41,944 nucleotides of DNA from Bacillota bacterium. Lineage in GTDB: Bacteria > Bacillota > Clostridia > Clostridiales > Clostridiaceae. The stretch covers positions 1 through 41,944 of the forward strand of contig JAEZKY010000163.1 in assembly GCA_023435985.1 (NCBI GenBank), read 5' to 3'. Below, piece by piece: positions 17,285 through 27,600 of this stretch (positions within the stretch are counted from its first letter, which is position 1; each line of letters begins with the position of its first letter). A program made the translations under genes and the position numbers. Below the pieces are notes generated by a model. It made no database searches. It was not told where the DNA came from and worked only from the letters and a program-made list of their open reading frames with translations.

Positions 17285-17703
17285 TTGTGAAACTTAAGTA
17301 TTATAGTAACTTATAGTTTTGAATTACTAGTAATAGTTTAGCGACAACACAAGATTTGTGATAAAAATAATTTTAAGAAATACTTACAGTTTTTTTAACG
17401 ATATAATCAACCGCCTACCACCCGCTTAGCAGATGGCTTTCTGAACGCTAAAGCATAAAATCAAAAAACGCTCTTTCCCAAGGGCGTTATTGACATACAA
17501 TTAAACTTAACTTATATTAAAAATAAGATATATAGCTTATAATTGAGCCATATATCTTACTAAATTATTATAATAGAAAGCTATTTACAGAAAAACTTTC
17601 ACATACTCTAGCATATCATTATATAGAATCTAGACCTATTATTTAGTTCAATTCATCTTGTTAAATATGCTTTACTTCTATAAAATATGAAATGCATAAT
17701 TTA
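17285..17703. other. Intergenic region without a gene
   Basis: No coding frame is supported. A less AT-rich patch (about 17408-17490, including a small AACGC...GCGTT hairpin) looks like debris from a mobile element. A terminator-like hairpin at 17515-17558 is annotated separately. Confidence 0.4.
17515..17558 (-). terminator. Possible terminator of the biosynthetic cluster
   Basis: On the minus strand AAGATATAT...ATATATCTT pairs around a short loop and is followed by ATTTTTAATA. It lies about 145 nt after the thioesterase stop codon. Confidence 0.45.
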
Positions 17704-18402
17704 TCATTTTAATAGAGTCATATTTATTATCTGAGTAATCTTTTCTATATTATCTTCATCATTTATAAAGAAATGATTTCCTGAAATGTAATACATATTA
17801 AATTTATTTATTGTGTGTTTTTTCCAAGGTAAAATTTCTTCTTCTGCTATAATATCACTTTTCCCATTTAATACTGAAATACTACACTCAATTTTAGAAT
17901 TCTTTTCTTTATATTTATATTTTGAAACCATTGTTAAATCATTTCTTATTATTCGCGCATAAAGATTAAATACTACATTATTTTTTGCTAACTCTTCTGA
18001 TATTCCTCCTATCTCTATTAGCCTCTTTTTAAAGTCTTCTTTATCTAAATATATCATCTTATCTAAAACAGTAGCTACATCGGGAGCTCTACATCCAGAG
18101 AAAAATATATGTTTAGGTAATTTCATATTAGATTCTTTAATTTTATTATATAATTCATATGCTAATAAACTTCCCATACTATGTCCATAGATAGCATATT
18201 CCTCATTTTCTATTTTATCTGAAATTCTATTGAAAATATCATCTATTGCTTCTTCTATACTTTGATAAAAATCTTTACCAAATAATTTTCCTCTACCGTT
18301 CAATTCAATAGGATAAACTTTTATAGATTTATCAATAAAATTATCCCATTTAGAATAAATGTCTGCAGAACTTCCTGCATACGGTATACAAAATAAAATC
18401 AT
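17704..18402 (-). CDS. Type II thioesterase of the NRPS/PKS cluster
   Basis: 232 residues, an alpha/beta hydrolase of the GrsT/SrfAD type. The opening FCIPYAGSSADIYSKW and the nucleophile elbow YGHSMGSLLAYEL (Ser in GHSMG) are typical. So are the acid in NGKSDIIA and the catalytic His in SGNHFFI. These enzymes clear wrongly primed or stalled carrier proteins of assembly lines, and sometimes release the product. It is 27 nt downstream of the GNAT gene and probably shares its transcript. No integrated TE domain exists in the synthases of this window, so this protein could have a wider role here. Confidence 0.9.
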   Translation of the reverse strand: MILFCIPYAGSSADIYSKWDNFIDKSIKVYPIELNGRGKLFGKDFYQSIEEAIDDIFNRISDKIENEEYAIYGHSMGSLLAYELYNKIKESNMKLPKHIFFSGCRAPDVATVLDKMIYLDKEDFKKRLIEIGGISEELAKNNVVFNLYARIIRNDLTMVSKYKYKEKNSKIECSISVLNGKSDIIAEEEILPWKKHTINKFNMYYISGNHFFINDEDNIEKITQIINMTLLK

Positions 18403-18429
18403 ATTTACTCCTCACCACTTCTATCCATT

Positions 18430-18927
18430 TTATTTCATTTCTTTTTCCATTAAATAACTAGCTTCTAAAAAATCATAAGGAGAATCAATTTTTATAATTT
18501 TAAAACCACATTTATTTACATAAAAATTATGATTTCTTCTTGAAAATCCAGGAGTCTCAGTAGACCATTTTTTTGTATCAGGGTATTTATTTTCAATCAA
18601 TTTCCACACTACTGTTCCTATACCTTTAGACTCATACTCAGGTTCAATGAAAATAGTACCCAAAAAGTTTTCTTTGTTTTCATTTATCCATAAAATACAA
18701 GCTCCTATAATTTTGTCATTATAATAAATTTTATATGATTCACTATCCTCTGCTAATCCCCATTTTCTTAAAAATTCACCATTATCATATCCTGGAGGGC
18801 CAAACTTTACATCTTTTCCTAAATGTATCTCAGCATCTTTATTAAATGCATCAGTCATGATTGGGATTAACACATCAATATCATTTTCTGTGAGTTTCAC
18901 CAAATTTAAATTTTTATAGTCGTTCAT
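18430..18927 (-). CDS. GNAT family acetyltransferase in the cluster
   Basis: 165 residues with the GNAT acetyl-CoA motif in FIEPEYESKGIGTVVWKLIE and the C-terminal NFYVNKCGF element. It lies between two thioesterase genes at the tail of the NRPS/PKS cluster. Zwittermicin producers protect themselves with a GNAT enzyme (ZmaR), so self-resistance or product tailoring by N-acetylation is a fair guess. There is no sequence proof of either. It has an AAAGGAATG-type site before the ATG. Confidence 0.78.
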   Translation of the reverse strand: MNDYKNLNLVKLTENDIDVLIPIMTDAFNKDAEIHLGKDVKFGPPGYDNGEFLRKWGLAEDSESYKIYYNDKIIGACILWINENKENFLGTIFIEPEYESKGIGTVVWKLIENKYPDTKKWSTETPGFSRRNHNFYVNKCGFKIIKIDSPYDFLEASYLMEKEMK

Positions 18928-19405
18928 AATATAGCATTCCTTTCAAAAATACAATTGTTTATTCTTTTTGTATGTACACCGCTAATATAATTTTTAAATT
19001 CGTCTATAGACTTCTTATTTTAATTAATAAGAATAGAATAATTTTGCCTAATAATAAACTAAAATTAATATATTAATTTTCTATAAACTTTAAAAAAAGT
19101 ATACATATTTTCATAACAATATTATAACATAAATTTATAATATTAACATTACTGTTTTATTTTTCTATAAAATCTTATTAGCCAATCATGTCGTCACTCT
19201 AAAAATAGAGATAGAATATTTCTAAAAAGAGAGCTAATATTGAGTAAACATTCAATCTTTCTTATATAAAAGAAGGAATATATTTTTTAAGATTTTTTAT
19301 ATCAATACTATTATTCTAGGTTTATTTTTCATAAATACTCACTCACTTACAATTATAGATATTATTTTTATCAAGTGCATGTTAAATAATTTCTTTATTT
19401 TTCAT
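18928..19405. other. Intergenic region without a gene
   Basis: Very AT-rich and with no supported frame or clear hairpin terminator. It separates the GNAT gene from the decayed thioesterase and probably contains the promoter for the GNAT-thioesterase pair. Confidence 0.4.
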
Positions 19406-20005
19406 CTACATTAAAAGAATTTTATTTATCTTTTCTGCAATTAATCTAATCTTCTCTATATTTTTTAAATAAAAATGGCTTCCTTCAAAAAAATATAAAT
19501 GAAAATCTTTATCTGAATGCTCTCTCAATAATATAGCTTCTTCTTTACTAATATCATTTTTGTTACCATTTAATACTGAATCATTTTCAACTATTTGTTC
19601 AGGTACATCACCTAATTTTACTAATCTATTTTTAAATCCATAATTATTTAAATAAATAAGTTCATCAAAAACTCTTGGAAGATTAGGTGGCTTAAACCAT
19701 GAAAGGAATATATGCTGTGGTAATGGCAGATAGGTTGATTTAATTTTGTAATATAATTTATACGCAATTAAACTCCCCATATTATGTACCCAAATTGCAT
19801 AACTTTCATATTTTAATCTATTTGATATTGTATTAAATATTTGTTTTACTGCATCTTCAATACCGTTATAGAACTTTTTATTGAATAGTTGTCCTCTGCT
19901 ATTTAATGGCACCTGATGAACTTTTATAGATTCATCGATAAAGTCTCTCCAACTATAGTATAGTGCCTCTGACACACCAGCATATGGTATACAAAATAGA
20001 ATCAT
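19406..20005 (-). pseudogene. Decayed second type II thioesterase
   Basis: 199 residues, clearly a paralogue of the thioesterase at 17704-18402 (same start FCIPYAG, same SWRDFIDESIKVHQVPLN layout). The catalytic elbow reads WVHNMGSLIAY instead of YGHSMGSLLAY: the nucleophile Ser is Asn (codon 19783-19781) and the first Gly is Val. About 33 residues before the acidic residue (NKNDISKEEA) are missing. The frame is still open, but activity is not expected. It is a duplicate in decay, or less likely a protein kept for binding only. The gap 20006-20334 has no gene. Confidence 0.75.
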
Positions 20006-20334
20006 AGTTCTTCTTCCTCCTGATTATTCAATCGAAAGATTAACCATTAAATAGATCTATTACAATTTAAGTTGATAATATTTTTATAGTTCACTAAAAT
20101 ATAAATACTTTTTCACTGCGGTTTAATCAATAGTTAACATTACCATTGACTTTTTGAAAAATTGTGTAATATCTTATGTGGAATATATATCTAATAAACT
20201 TAAATATAAAAACAGAATTTTTTATCGGATATTTTTTCTTATTAATGCTATATTTTCACTTTTGAATTAGGAACTATTGAAAATATAAGACCAATTAAAT
20301 TCATTAGCTTCATAAATCTCGCAGAGATTAGCTT

Positions 20335-21239
20335 TTATAGCCTTTTAATTTCAATTAGAGTAGTTTTTGTTTCAACTAACAGTTCTATAAACTTAAATAT
20401 AGCGAAGGTCATAATCTCAGTAATTATATGAATCATCATTGCGTTTAATGATCGCCCTACAAAAGTTTTAAATTTTAGATTTTGTTTTATCCACTTAAAA
20501 AAAGTTCTATTTCCAACGTTTTTTATGTAGAAATGCGATTTCTTCACTAAAAAGATCATCAATATTAGTTATAAATGTACGCTCTTTACCTGTTTTATCT
20601 ATAATTTTTATAAGGCAGTATTCTTGTTTTGTTTGATGAGTATATTTAGAACCAAGCTTTACTATTTTGTCAAGAATCATTCTAGTTCCTACATCTAAAA
20701 GGCGTTCATAACTATGACTTATTTTTAAATTCTTGATTTCGGTAACTACTGCATTATGCTTTAATCTAGTTACAAATATTTTTCGTCTTTAGTGTATTGA
20801 TCAAATTTTTCATAATCTAAATAAGCCTTATCAAATGCATAGATACAATGTTTACTATCAATTAAGGAATACATAGTAGTTTTATCATGTTCAACAGCAT
20901 TTGTAATAACAAATGATTCAAATCTTCTTTTACTCCGATTTGGTAGACCTAAACAGTGCCCATTGATAAAAACACTTCATAATTTCTCTTATTATTATGT
21001 TATGACAATATACTCAAGCTAACTCTTGCTACGGTTGCTTTTAATTTGCTAGACATACTTATACCAAAGCTTAAATTATCTTTTTGAAAGATATGGTGGT
21101 AAATCGTTGATTTTAGATAATCTTTAGTGAGAATTTTTGAAACTTTATTATCCGTACTTAACTTAAATGCTGTATGTTTCAAAGTATTCCAATTAATAAA
21201 TTTTATAATTTTATCGAATAATTTGATATAATCAACCAC
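20335..21239 (-). pseudogene. IS4-family transposase remnant
   Basis: The N-terminal piece (GTG at 21239; QKDNLSFGISMSSKLKATVARVSLS) stops at 21000. The C-terminal piece near 20500-20340 (FFKWIKQNLKFKTFVGRSLNAMMIHI) matches the end of the DDE domain of IS4/IS231-type transposases. Between them the expected residues can be read only by switching frames, for example NNKRNYEVFL, FVITNAVEHDKTTMYSLIDSKHCIYAFDKAY and ERTFITNIDDLFSEEIAF. Several frameshifts and stops make it dead. It lies between the hydroxymalonyl cassette and the thioesterase/GNAT genes and has split what may have been one operon. Confidence 0.75.
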
Positions 21240-21240
21240 G

Positions 21241-21307
21241 TAGTCAGTAATCTCCTTTAGTTCTATTTTTTGTAGTGATTATATTATAAATCAAAGATTA
21301 CTGGCTA
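21241..21307. repeat. Inverted repeat next to the transposase remnant
   Basis: TAGTCAGTAATCT (21241-21253) and AGATTACTGGCTA (21295-21307) are inverted copies with one mismatch. It may be the outer end of the insertion sequence or a terminator between it and the hydroxymalonyl genes. Confidence 0.4.
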
Positions 21308-21402
21308 TTTTTACGTTCAAATTTATGGATATACATGAAATAATATCTATGGTAAATTTGTCAATGGTAATTTTAATTAATGTTTAAGCAGTAGTGATAT
21401 TT

Positions 21403-22443
21403 TTATTCATTAATAATTACATCAATATATTTAGGATAGTCTGATATATTTGATAAATTATGTTCTAATAAAATTTTACTACCAGTTCTATTGATTTCTT
21501 TAAAGTTGGAAAATTTATAAGAAATATACATAATTCTATTTACTTTAGTTTCATTAAATTCAGCTATTATTTTTTTATTTAAACTTTTTCCTAGTTTTAA
21601 AGCGAAATTTAGAAAAATGTTACCAACACCTCTAGACATTACTCTACATGACATAAGAAGCAATTTAATAATTAACTTATCTTTAGTTTCATTAATTAAC
21701 ATAATTCCTATTTTTCCATAATCACCATATACATCTCTCAATTCAGCTACATAGAATCTATAATTATCCGAATTAATAAATTCTTGTAATTCTTCATAAG
21801 AAAATGTATAACCTGTACTATTTAGTTGGTTAGTTCTTACTGTCAATTCTTCTACACGTTTTAAATCTTCTTCTTCAACATTTTTTATATGAAACTTTAA
21901 GTTAAGCGATTCTAAGAATGCTTCTTTAGGCCCAATAAAATTATCTTCGATTTTTTTCCTTCTGATATCATTTATATATAATTGCCTTCTATTCTTAGAA
22001 TCCTTTGTTATGAACCTCGGTATAAATTCCTCTCTTTCTAAAATAGAATTAATATCTATAGAATTTATACAAAGAACATCAGTCAATTGAAATTTTACCT
22101 CATCTAGTTCAAAATCTTGATCATCTATAAAAGCAATTGTATCTAACCCTATATTAATTTCTGAAGCAATTTCCCTAATAGATTCAGATTTAAGATTCCA
22201 ATTTATATGTTCATATATAAAAAAGTCAATTAATCCAAACTCTTTCAATTGATTTATGGCCAATTCTTCATCATTTTTGCTAGCAATTGATTGTAAAATA
22301 CCTCTCCTATCAAGTTCTTTTATAATTGTAACTACATTGTTGTTAAGTTTTACGTTAATGTCCTCTAATAATGTACCTTTCCAAAGAGTATTATCTAAAT
22401 CCCAAACTACACATTTGATCTTAGTTTTAATATCAGTTTTCAC
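21403..22443 (-). CDS. fkbH: FkbH-like HAD protein (glyceryl-ACP formation)
   Basis: 346 residues. The N-terminal HAD domain has VVWDLDNTLWKG (DxDxT) and FIDDQDFELDEV. The C-terminal half resembles the GNAT-like part of FkbH proteins (FYVAELRDVYGDYGKIGIMLI, MSCRVMSRGVGNIFL). FkbH proteins take 1,3-bisphosphoglycerate and load a glyceryl unit onto the phosphopantetheine of a dedicated ACP. It is the last gene of a four-gene set (FkbK, J, I, H) and overlaps the acyl-CoA dehydrogenase gene by 11 bp. Zwittermicin and amicoumacin clusters hold equivalent enzymes. Confidence 0.88.
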   Translation of the reverse strand: MKTDIKTKIKCVVWDLDNTLWKGTLLEDINVKLNNNVVTIIKELDRRGILQSIASKNDEELAINQLKEFGLIDFFIYEHINWNLKSESIREIASEINIGLDTIAFIDDQDFELDEVKFQLTDVLCINSIDINSILEREEFIPRFITKDSKNRRQLYINDIRRKKIEDNFIGPKEAFLESLNLKFHIKNVEEEDLKRVEELTVRTNQLNSTGYTFSYEELQEFINSDNYRFYVAELRDVYGDYGKIGIMLINETKDKLIIKLLLMSCRVMSRGVGNIFLNFALKLGKSLNKKIIAEFNETKVNRIMYISYKFSNFKEINRTGSKILLEHNLSNISDYPKYIDVIINE

Positions 22444-23566
22444 AATAAAATCCGCTCCTATTTATAACATGATTTGCTATTAATATTTCATGCATTTGTG
22501 TAGTACCTTCAATAATTTCGTTAACTTTAGAAGCTCTATACAAACGTTCAATTTTATAATCACTACATAAACCCTTTGCACCAAAGATTTGTACAGCATC
22601 ATTTGCTACACGAGTAAGAGTTTTTGTAGCCATATATTTTGCAGACCATATCTGCATAACATATTCTGGATCTTGAGCATAGTAAAGTTCACCTGAATAT
22701 TGGCAAAGAAGTCTCGAAGCTTGTATATTTACTATCATTTCTGTAAGCATCTTTTTTATAAGTTGATTTTCATTAATTTTTTTGCCAAATTGCTCCCTTT
22801 CAGAAGAATACTTTAAGCACTCGTCTAAGCACGCTTGTGCTAAACCAACACTTCCAAGTGCAACAGTGTAACGACCATAATTTAGACAATATGTCGCAAT
22901 AAAATTAAAACCTATTCCTATTTGCCCCAGCATATTTTCTTTACTTACAAAACAATTACTGAATTTTAATTTTGCTAGCATAGAGCCGCGTAATCCAGCT
23001 ATATTACTTATAGGATTAACTTCTAATCCTTCTGTTTCTCTATCAATTAAAAATGCTGTAATTTTGTCTTCAACTTTAGTAAATACTAGATATAAGCTTG
23101 CAATCTGTCCCATTGTTATCCAATTTTTTTCGCCATTAATTATATATCCTCCATCAGTTTTAACTGCTGTCGTTTTTATATTCTTTGCATCACTTCCAAC
23201 ATCAGGTTCACTTAGTGCAAATGCACATATTGTATCACCATTAGTTGTCTTAGGAAGCCATTTTTCTTTTTGGTCTTTTGTTCCAAATCTCTCAATAGCA
23301 GATTGAACCATGCCATGAACAGTTAATAAATTTCTAGTAGCTGAAGAGGTTCGGCCTACTTCCTCAACAAGTAATGCAATTTCCTTCATTGAAAGATTTA
23401 ATCCGCCATACTGTGTACTAACAATAGCACCTATATACTTTTCTTCAGATAATTTATCAATAATATTTTTATTAAGAACTCCATTAATTTCATTATTTTC
23501 TGCATAAGGTTCAATAAATTTGTCAGCAAATTCTTTATACTTATTTCTTAACTTATCATTATTCAT
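22433..23566 (-). CDS. fkbI: FkbI-like acyl-ACP dehydrogenase
   Basis: 377 residues from the ATG at 23566. An upstream in-frame extension to 23629 lies inside the ACP gene and is not needed. It is an acyl-CoA dehydrogenase-family flavoprotein: FALSEPDVGSDAKNIKTTA, GEKNWITMG, YGRYTVALGSVGLAQACLDE, IFGAKGLCSDY, and the Glu-containing IIEGTTQMHEILIA at the C-terminus. In the FkbH-K pathway this enzyme helps oxidise glyceryl-ACP toward hydroxymalonyl-ACP. It overlaps the ACP stop by 8 bp and the fkbH start by 11 bp, so the set is translationally coupled. Confidence 0.88.
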   Translation of the reverse strand: MNNDKLRNKYKEFADKFIEPYAENNEINGVLNKNIIDKLSEEKYIGAIVSTQYGGLNLSMKEIALLVEEVGRTSSATRNLLTVHGMVQSAIERFGTKDQKEKWLPKTTNGDTICAFALSEPDVGSDAKNIKTTAVKTDGGYIINGEKNWITMGQIASLYLVFTKVEDKITAFLIDRETEGLEVNPISNIAGLRGSMLAKLKFSNCFVSKENMLGQIGIGFNFIATYCLNYGRYTVALGSVGLAQACLDECLKYSSEREQFGKKINENQLIKKMLTEMIVNIQASRLLCQYSGELYYAQDPEYVMQIWSAKYMATKTLTRVANDAVQIFGAKGLCSDYKIERLYRASKVNEIIEGTTQMHEILIANHVINRSGFYCEN

Positions 23567-23813
23567 TTTTATCACTACCTTGTTTAATTTTATTTTCAAT
23601 AAAATTAGCCATAGAATTAATAGACCCAAAATTTGACAAATCTATTTCATCATTTTCTACTTCAAAATTAAATTCTTTCTCTAAAAATAGAACTAACTGC
23701 ATAGCAAATAGTGAATTTACGATACCTAATTCAAATATATTATCATTATCACCTAAATCACTTTCCTTAAAAAATCTCATTAAAAATTTTCTTATTTTTA
23801 ATTTTATTTCCAT
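23559..23813 (-). CDS. fkbJ: FkbJ-like acyl carrier protein
   Basis: 84 residues, a small acidic carrier protein with the phosphopantetheine Ser in GIVNSLFAMQLVLFLEKEF. Asn replaces the usual Asp before the Ser, as in carrier proteins of the hydroxymalonyl and methoxymalonyl families. It would hold the C3 unit while FkbH, I and K convert it. It lies 15 nt after fkbK, and its end overlaps fkbI. Confidence 0.88.
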   Translation of the reverse strand: MEIKLKIRKFLMRFFKESDLGDNDNIFELGIVNSLFAMQLVLFLEKEFNFEVENDEIDLSNFGSINSMANFIENKIKQGSDKNE

Positions 23814-23828
23814 AATTATTACTCCTAA

Positions 23829-24677
23829 CTATATATATTTATAAAATCCTTCTCCTGATTTTCTTCCTAATAAACCCGCTATAACCATTTTTCTTAGTAT
23901 AGTTGAACATTTAAATTTCATATCACCATAATTTTTATATAATATATCAAGAGAATTTACTACTGTATCTAATCCAATTAAGTCAGCAGTTTCTAAAGGT
24001 CCCATCTTATGGCCAAAACAATTCTTAAAAATGTCATCTATTTGTTCTATTGTTGCGGTTCCTTCTTGTAATATTAATGTTGCTTCATTCATAAGCAAAT
24101 GTGAAATTCTATTAGATACAAAGCCTGGTGCATCATTAATTAATATTGCTTTTTTACCAAGTGAAGTTATAAATTGTTTAGTTTTATCTATAGTATCATC
24201 GCTTGTATAATAGCCTTTTATTACTTCAACAGTATCTATTGATGTTACTGGATTCATAAAATGCGTGCCTATTACTCTGTTAGGTTTAGTTGTAAAGCTA
24301 CCTAATTCACTAATAGGGATGCATGAGGTATTACATAAAATTAGATTTTTACTAGATGTATATTTATCAATTTGCCTAAATATATTCTTTTTTACTTCCA
24401 CGTTTTCTGTTGAACAATCAATAATAATATCACATTGTACAGATTCTTCATTTGTTAATGAGGTAGTAATCATTTTAAGTAGTTCATCTTTTGAATATTT
24501 TGGTTTACTTTTATTTAAAAATTCTCTAATTCCAATTTCTTTAATAATAGATTTTTTAGCTTTTTCTAACTTTAATTTATCTATATCTATTATTAATACT
24601 AAGTAATTATTTTCTAAGAGTACTTGTGCTAAACTAATGCCCATAACACCTGCACCTATAATACATACTTTTTTCAT
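23829..24677 (-). CDS. fkbK: FkbK-like 3-hydroxyacyl-ACP dehydrogenase
   Basis: 282 residues, close to 3-hydroxybutyryl-CoA dehydrogenase: Rossmann GAGVMG at the N-terminus, THFMNPVTSIDTVEVI with the catalytic His, NDAPGFVSNRI, and a C-terminal GRKSGEGFYKY. Alone it could pass for a fermentation enzyme. Its 4-bp ATGA overlap with the PKS gene and its ACP, dehydrogenase and FkbH neighbours assign it to hydroxymalonyl-ACP formation, oxidising the primary alcohol of glyceryl-ACP. No FkbG-type O-methyltransferase is present, so the unit should stay a free hydroxy group. Confidence 0.88.
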   Translation of the reverse strand: MKKVCIIGAGVMGISLAQVLLENNYLVLIIDIDKLKLEKAKKSIIKEIGIREFLNKSKPKYSKDELLKMITTSLTNEESVQCDIIIDCSTENVEVKKNIFRQIDKYTSSKNLILCNTSCIPISELGSFTTKPNRVIGTHFMNPVTSIDTVEVIKGYYTSDDTIDKTKQFITSLGKKAILINDAPGFVSNRISHLLMNEATLILQEGTATIEQIDDIFKNCFGHKMGPLETADLIGLDTVVNSLDILYKNYGDMKFKCSTILRKMVIAGLLGRKSGEGFYKYI

Positions 24678-27600
24678 AATTTTTTCATCTCCATATCACT
24701 AAATAAATTATCATTAAATGAATCTACTACTTGTTTAAGTTTATCAGGATGTATAGTTCTAATATCTTTCAAATATATGTTTGTGTTATTAAGAACTTGT
24801 TCAATAATAAACTTATATAAATCCATGAAATTTTTAATAGTACTTTCCTTAAATAGTTTGTCACAGTATAAAAATGATCCTTTAATAATATGTTTATCTT
24901 CATAAACTTCGAGCATTAAATCTTGATTAGTATTATGAGATTGTAAATATATAGGTTCCATATTTATATCTTTAGAAAATTCCACTTCTTGAATTAACTT
25001 TTTATGCATGTTAAAACATATATCACTAAGAGGATCCTGTCCATTAGTTGATGTATATTTGAGATGTTTTAATAATTCTTCATAAGGGTAATCCTGATTT
25101 TCATATGCATCGATAACACTTTTTTTAACATCATTTAAAAATTCAATGTAGGTTTTATTACCAGATACATTATTTTTTATTGGTAAAACATTCACAAACA
25201 TTCCTATTAGAATTTCACTCCCAGGAAATTTCCTACCGTATATAGGCATATTTATTACAAATTCTTCTTTTGAACAATATTTTGAAAGAGCAATGAATAG
25301 AATTGATAACAGGAACCAGTTCAGTGTAATATTTTCTTGTGTAATAATATTATTTACTTTTTTAGATATTGATAAATCACATTCAAAATACAATGTGCTA
25401 GCATGAAAACTTTTTTCTAAAGGTCTCTTATAATCTAGAGGAAATTCTATTTTGTCGATTTTTCCTTTAAAAATATCCATCCAATATTTTTGTTGATTAT
25501 TAATATCACCAGATTCAAGATTGTTATTTTGCCATTCGGAATAATCTTTATATTGAATTTTCATTTCTGGAAGTTCTTCATTATTATAAATTTTTGATAA
25601 TTCATTCATAATTATATCCATTGATATTTCATCAGAAATAATATGATTAATATCAAAAAGCATTATATTTAAGTCTTCTGATTTTTCAATTATTGTTACT
25701 CTAAACAATATATCATTACTTATATCATATACATCCTCAGAATTCTTTTTGATGATATCTTCCAAATCTATATTCCCTTCTAAGATGGATATTTTAAATT
25801 CTATTTTATCTTTGATTTTTTGATAGATAGTTCCATCTTGCATAATTATATTGGTTCTTAAAATTTCATGTCGTTCTATTAATTCATTAAATGTAGATTC
25901 TAATTTTTTAATATTTAGTTTACCTATAAATTTCATTAAGTAGGTTATATTCCAACTTGTACCTACATTTTTATTTTGATTAATTAGAAATAATCTTTTC
26001 TGTGCTGATGAGGCTTTATATTTTGAAATTTCATTTATTGTTTCATCTTTGTTTTCTGTTTTGGTACATACTTTTTTTGATTTTATAATTTTTATTAAAT
26101 CTTCTAATATTGGGTTCTTTAACACTTCTACACTATCGATTTTTAATTCTAATTCTTCAGTAAGTTTATTAGCAATTTGAACTGCAATTATAGAATCACC
26201 TCCAAGCTCATAGTAGTTATCTTTAATTCTTAAATTCTTATAACCTAGGATATGAGAATATACACCTAAAATAACATTTTCAATATTACTTAAAGTATTA
26301 CTAATTTTTTTCTTTTTAGAATGTTTTAGGGTATTATTAGATGATATATTAGCATCGGAATTAAATGCATTTCGCTTAGATATAAGTTGATCAGATATTT
26401 TAAAAGGTAACACATCTTTTAAATCAAAAACGTAACTATTTAAATTAAGTTTTCCAATTATTATTTTTTCAATAGATGTGTTTAAAATAGTATCTAATGA
26501 GCTTATTAAATCTGAAGGTGTTAATAATTTAAACAAGTGTTCATTTTCATTAAAGTTATCTATACTCACTGTTTCAACAGTATGTTTCCATGGTGCCAAA
26601 CTTATAGAAAATGATTTTTCATGTTTTAAATTTCTTAAATCAACCAAAGAATCAATATAAGCATTAGCTGAACTATAGCTACCAATACCAATTCCACCAG
26701 TCATTGTAATTGGAGATGATAATACTATAAAGAAATCAAGTTTTATATTATTTAATAAATTATTAATTATCCATGTTCCATATATTTTTGATTCAAGTAT
26801 TTTATCAAATATTTCTTTTGGCATATCACTAATTTTCTCTCCTTGCACACCTATACCAAATCCAGTGCAATTTATAGCTCCAGAAATATTACCAAAAGTG
26901 CTAACTATATTATTGATGGACTTCTGCATTAAATTATAGTCGCAGATATCTGCAGTAATATATGTTACAGAATTTGCACTTAATTTAAGCATTTTAAGAT
27001 AGTTTATTTTATCTATTAAATTATTATTTATGTTTGCATTTATAATATTATCCCAATAGATTTCATTAGGAATTCTTGTTTTACCTATAATTACCAAATT
27101 TATCTTTTCTTTATAAGTTAAATATCTACTTATTTCTCTTCCAATACTTCCCAAACCGCCAAGAATTACAACTGTACTTCCTTCTTTCAATGAATAATTT
27201 TCACTAGTGTAATTTTTTATGTTAATATCTATTAATCTTTGTACATAACGCTTATCAGATCTATAAGCAACAAGATAGTCACATTTCTCTGATTCTATTT
27301 CAGTTATAACACTTTTAACACTAGTCTTATCATCAACATCTAAAGATCTACACTTAAATTTATATTTTTCTTGATTTAATACTTTTCCAAGCGAATAAAT
27401 AGCTGCATTTTCTGGAATTATAACTTTTTCACTATTATCAACTTTTTGACCATATTCAGAAACAATAATTAATTCAAGGTTATTATTGACTCTATCAATA
27501 ATTGCTTTGGATAAATAGTAAAAATAATAATAACTATTTTTAAATCTCTGAATAAAATCCAAATAATTTGTAGTTTCATAACTATTACCAAGATTATTAA

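Noticed and set aside
20335..20562. Independent 75-aa gene
   Set aside because: It is the C-terminal piece of the broken IS4-type transposase.
22433..23629. Longer dehydrogenase start at 23629
   Set aside because: The extension is hydrophobic read-through within the ACP gene; ATG 23566 gives the normal family N-terminus.
23829..24677. Butyrate-pathway 3-hydroxybutyryl-CoA dehydrogenase
   Set aside because: The sequence alone would allow it, but the gene is coupled to a PKS, ACP and FkbH set, not to crt/bcd/etf genes.
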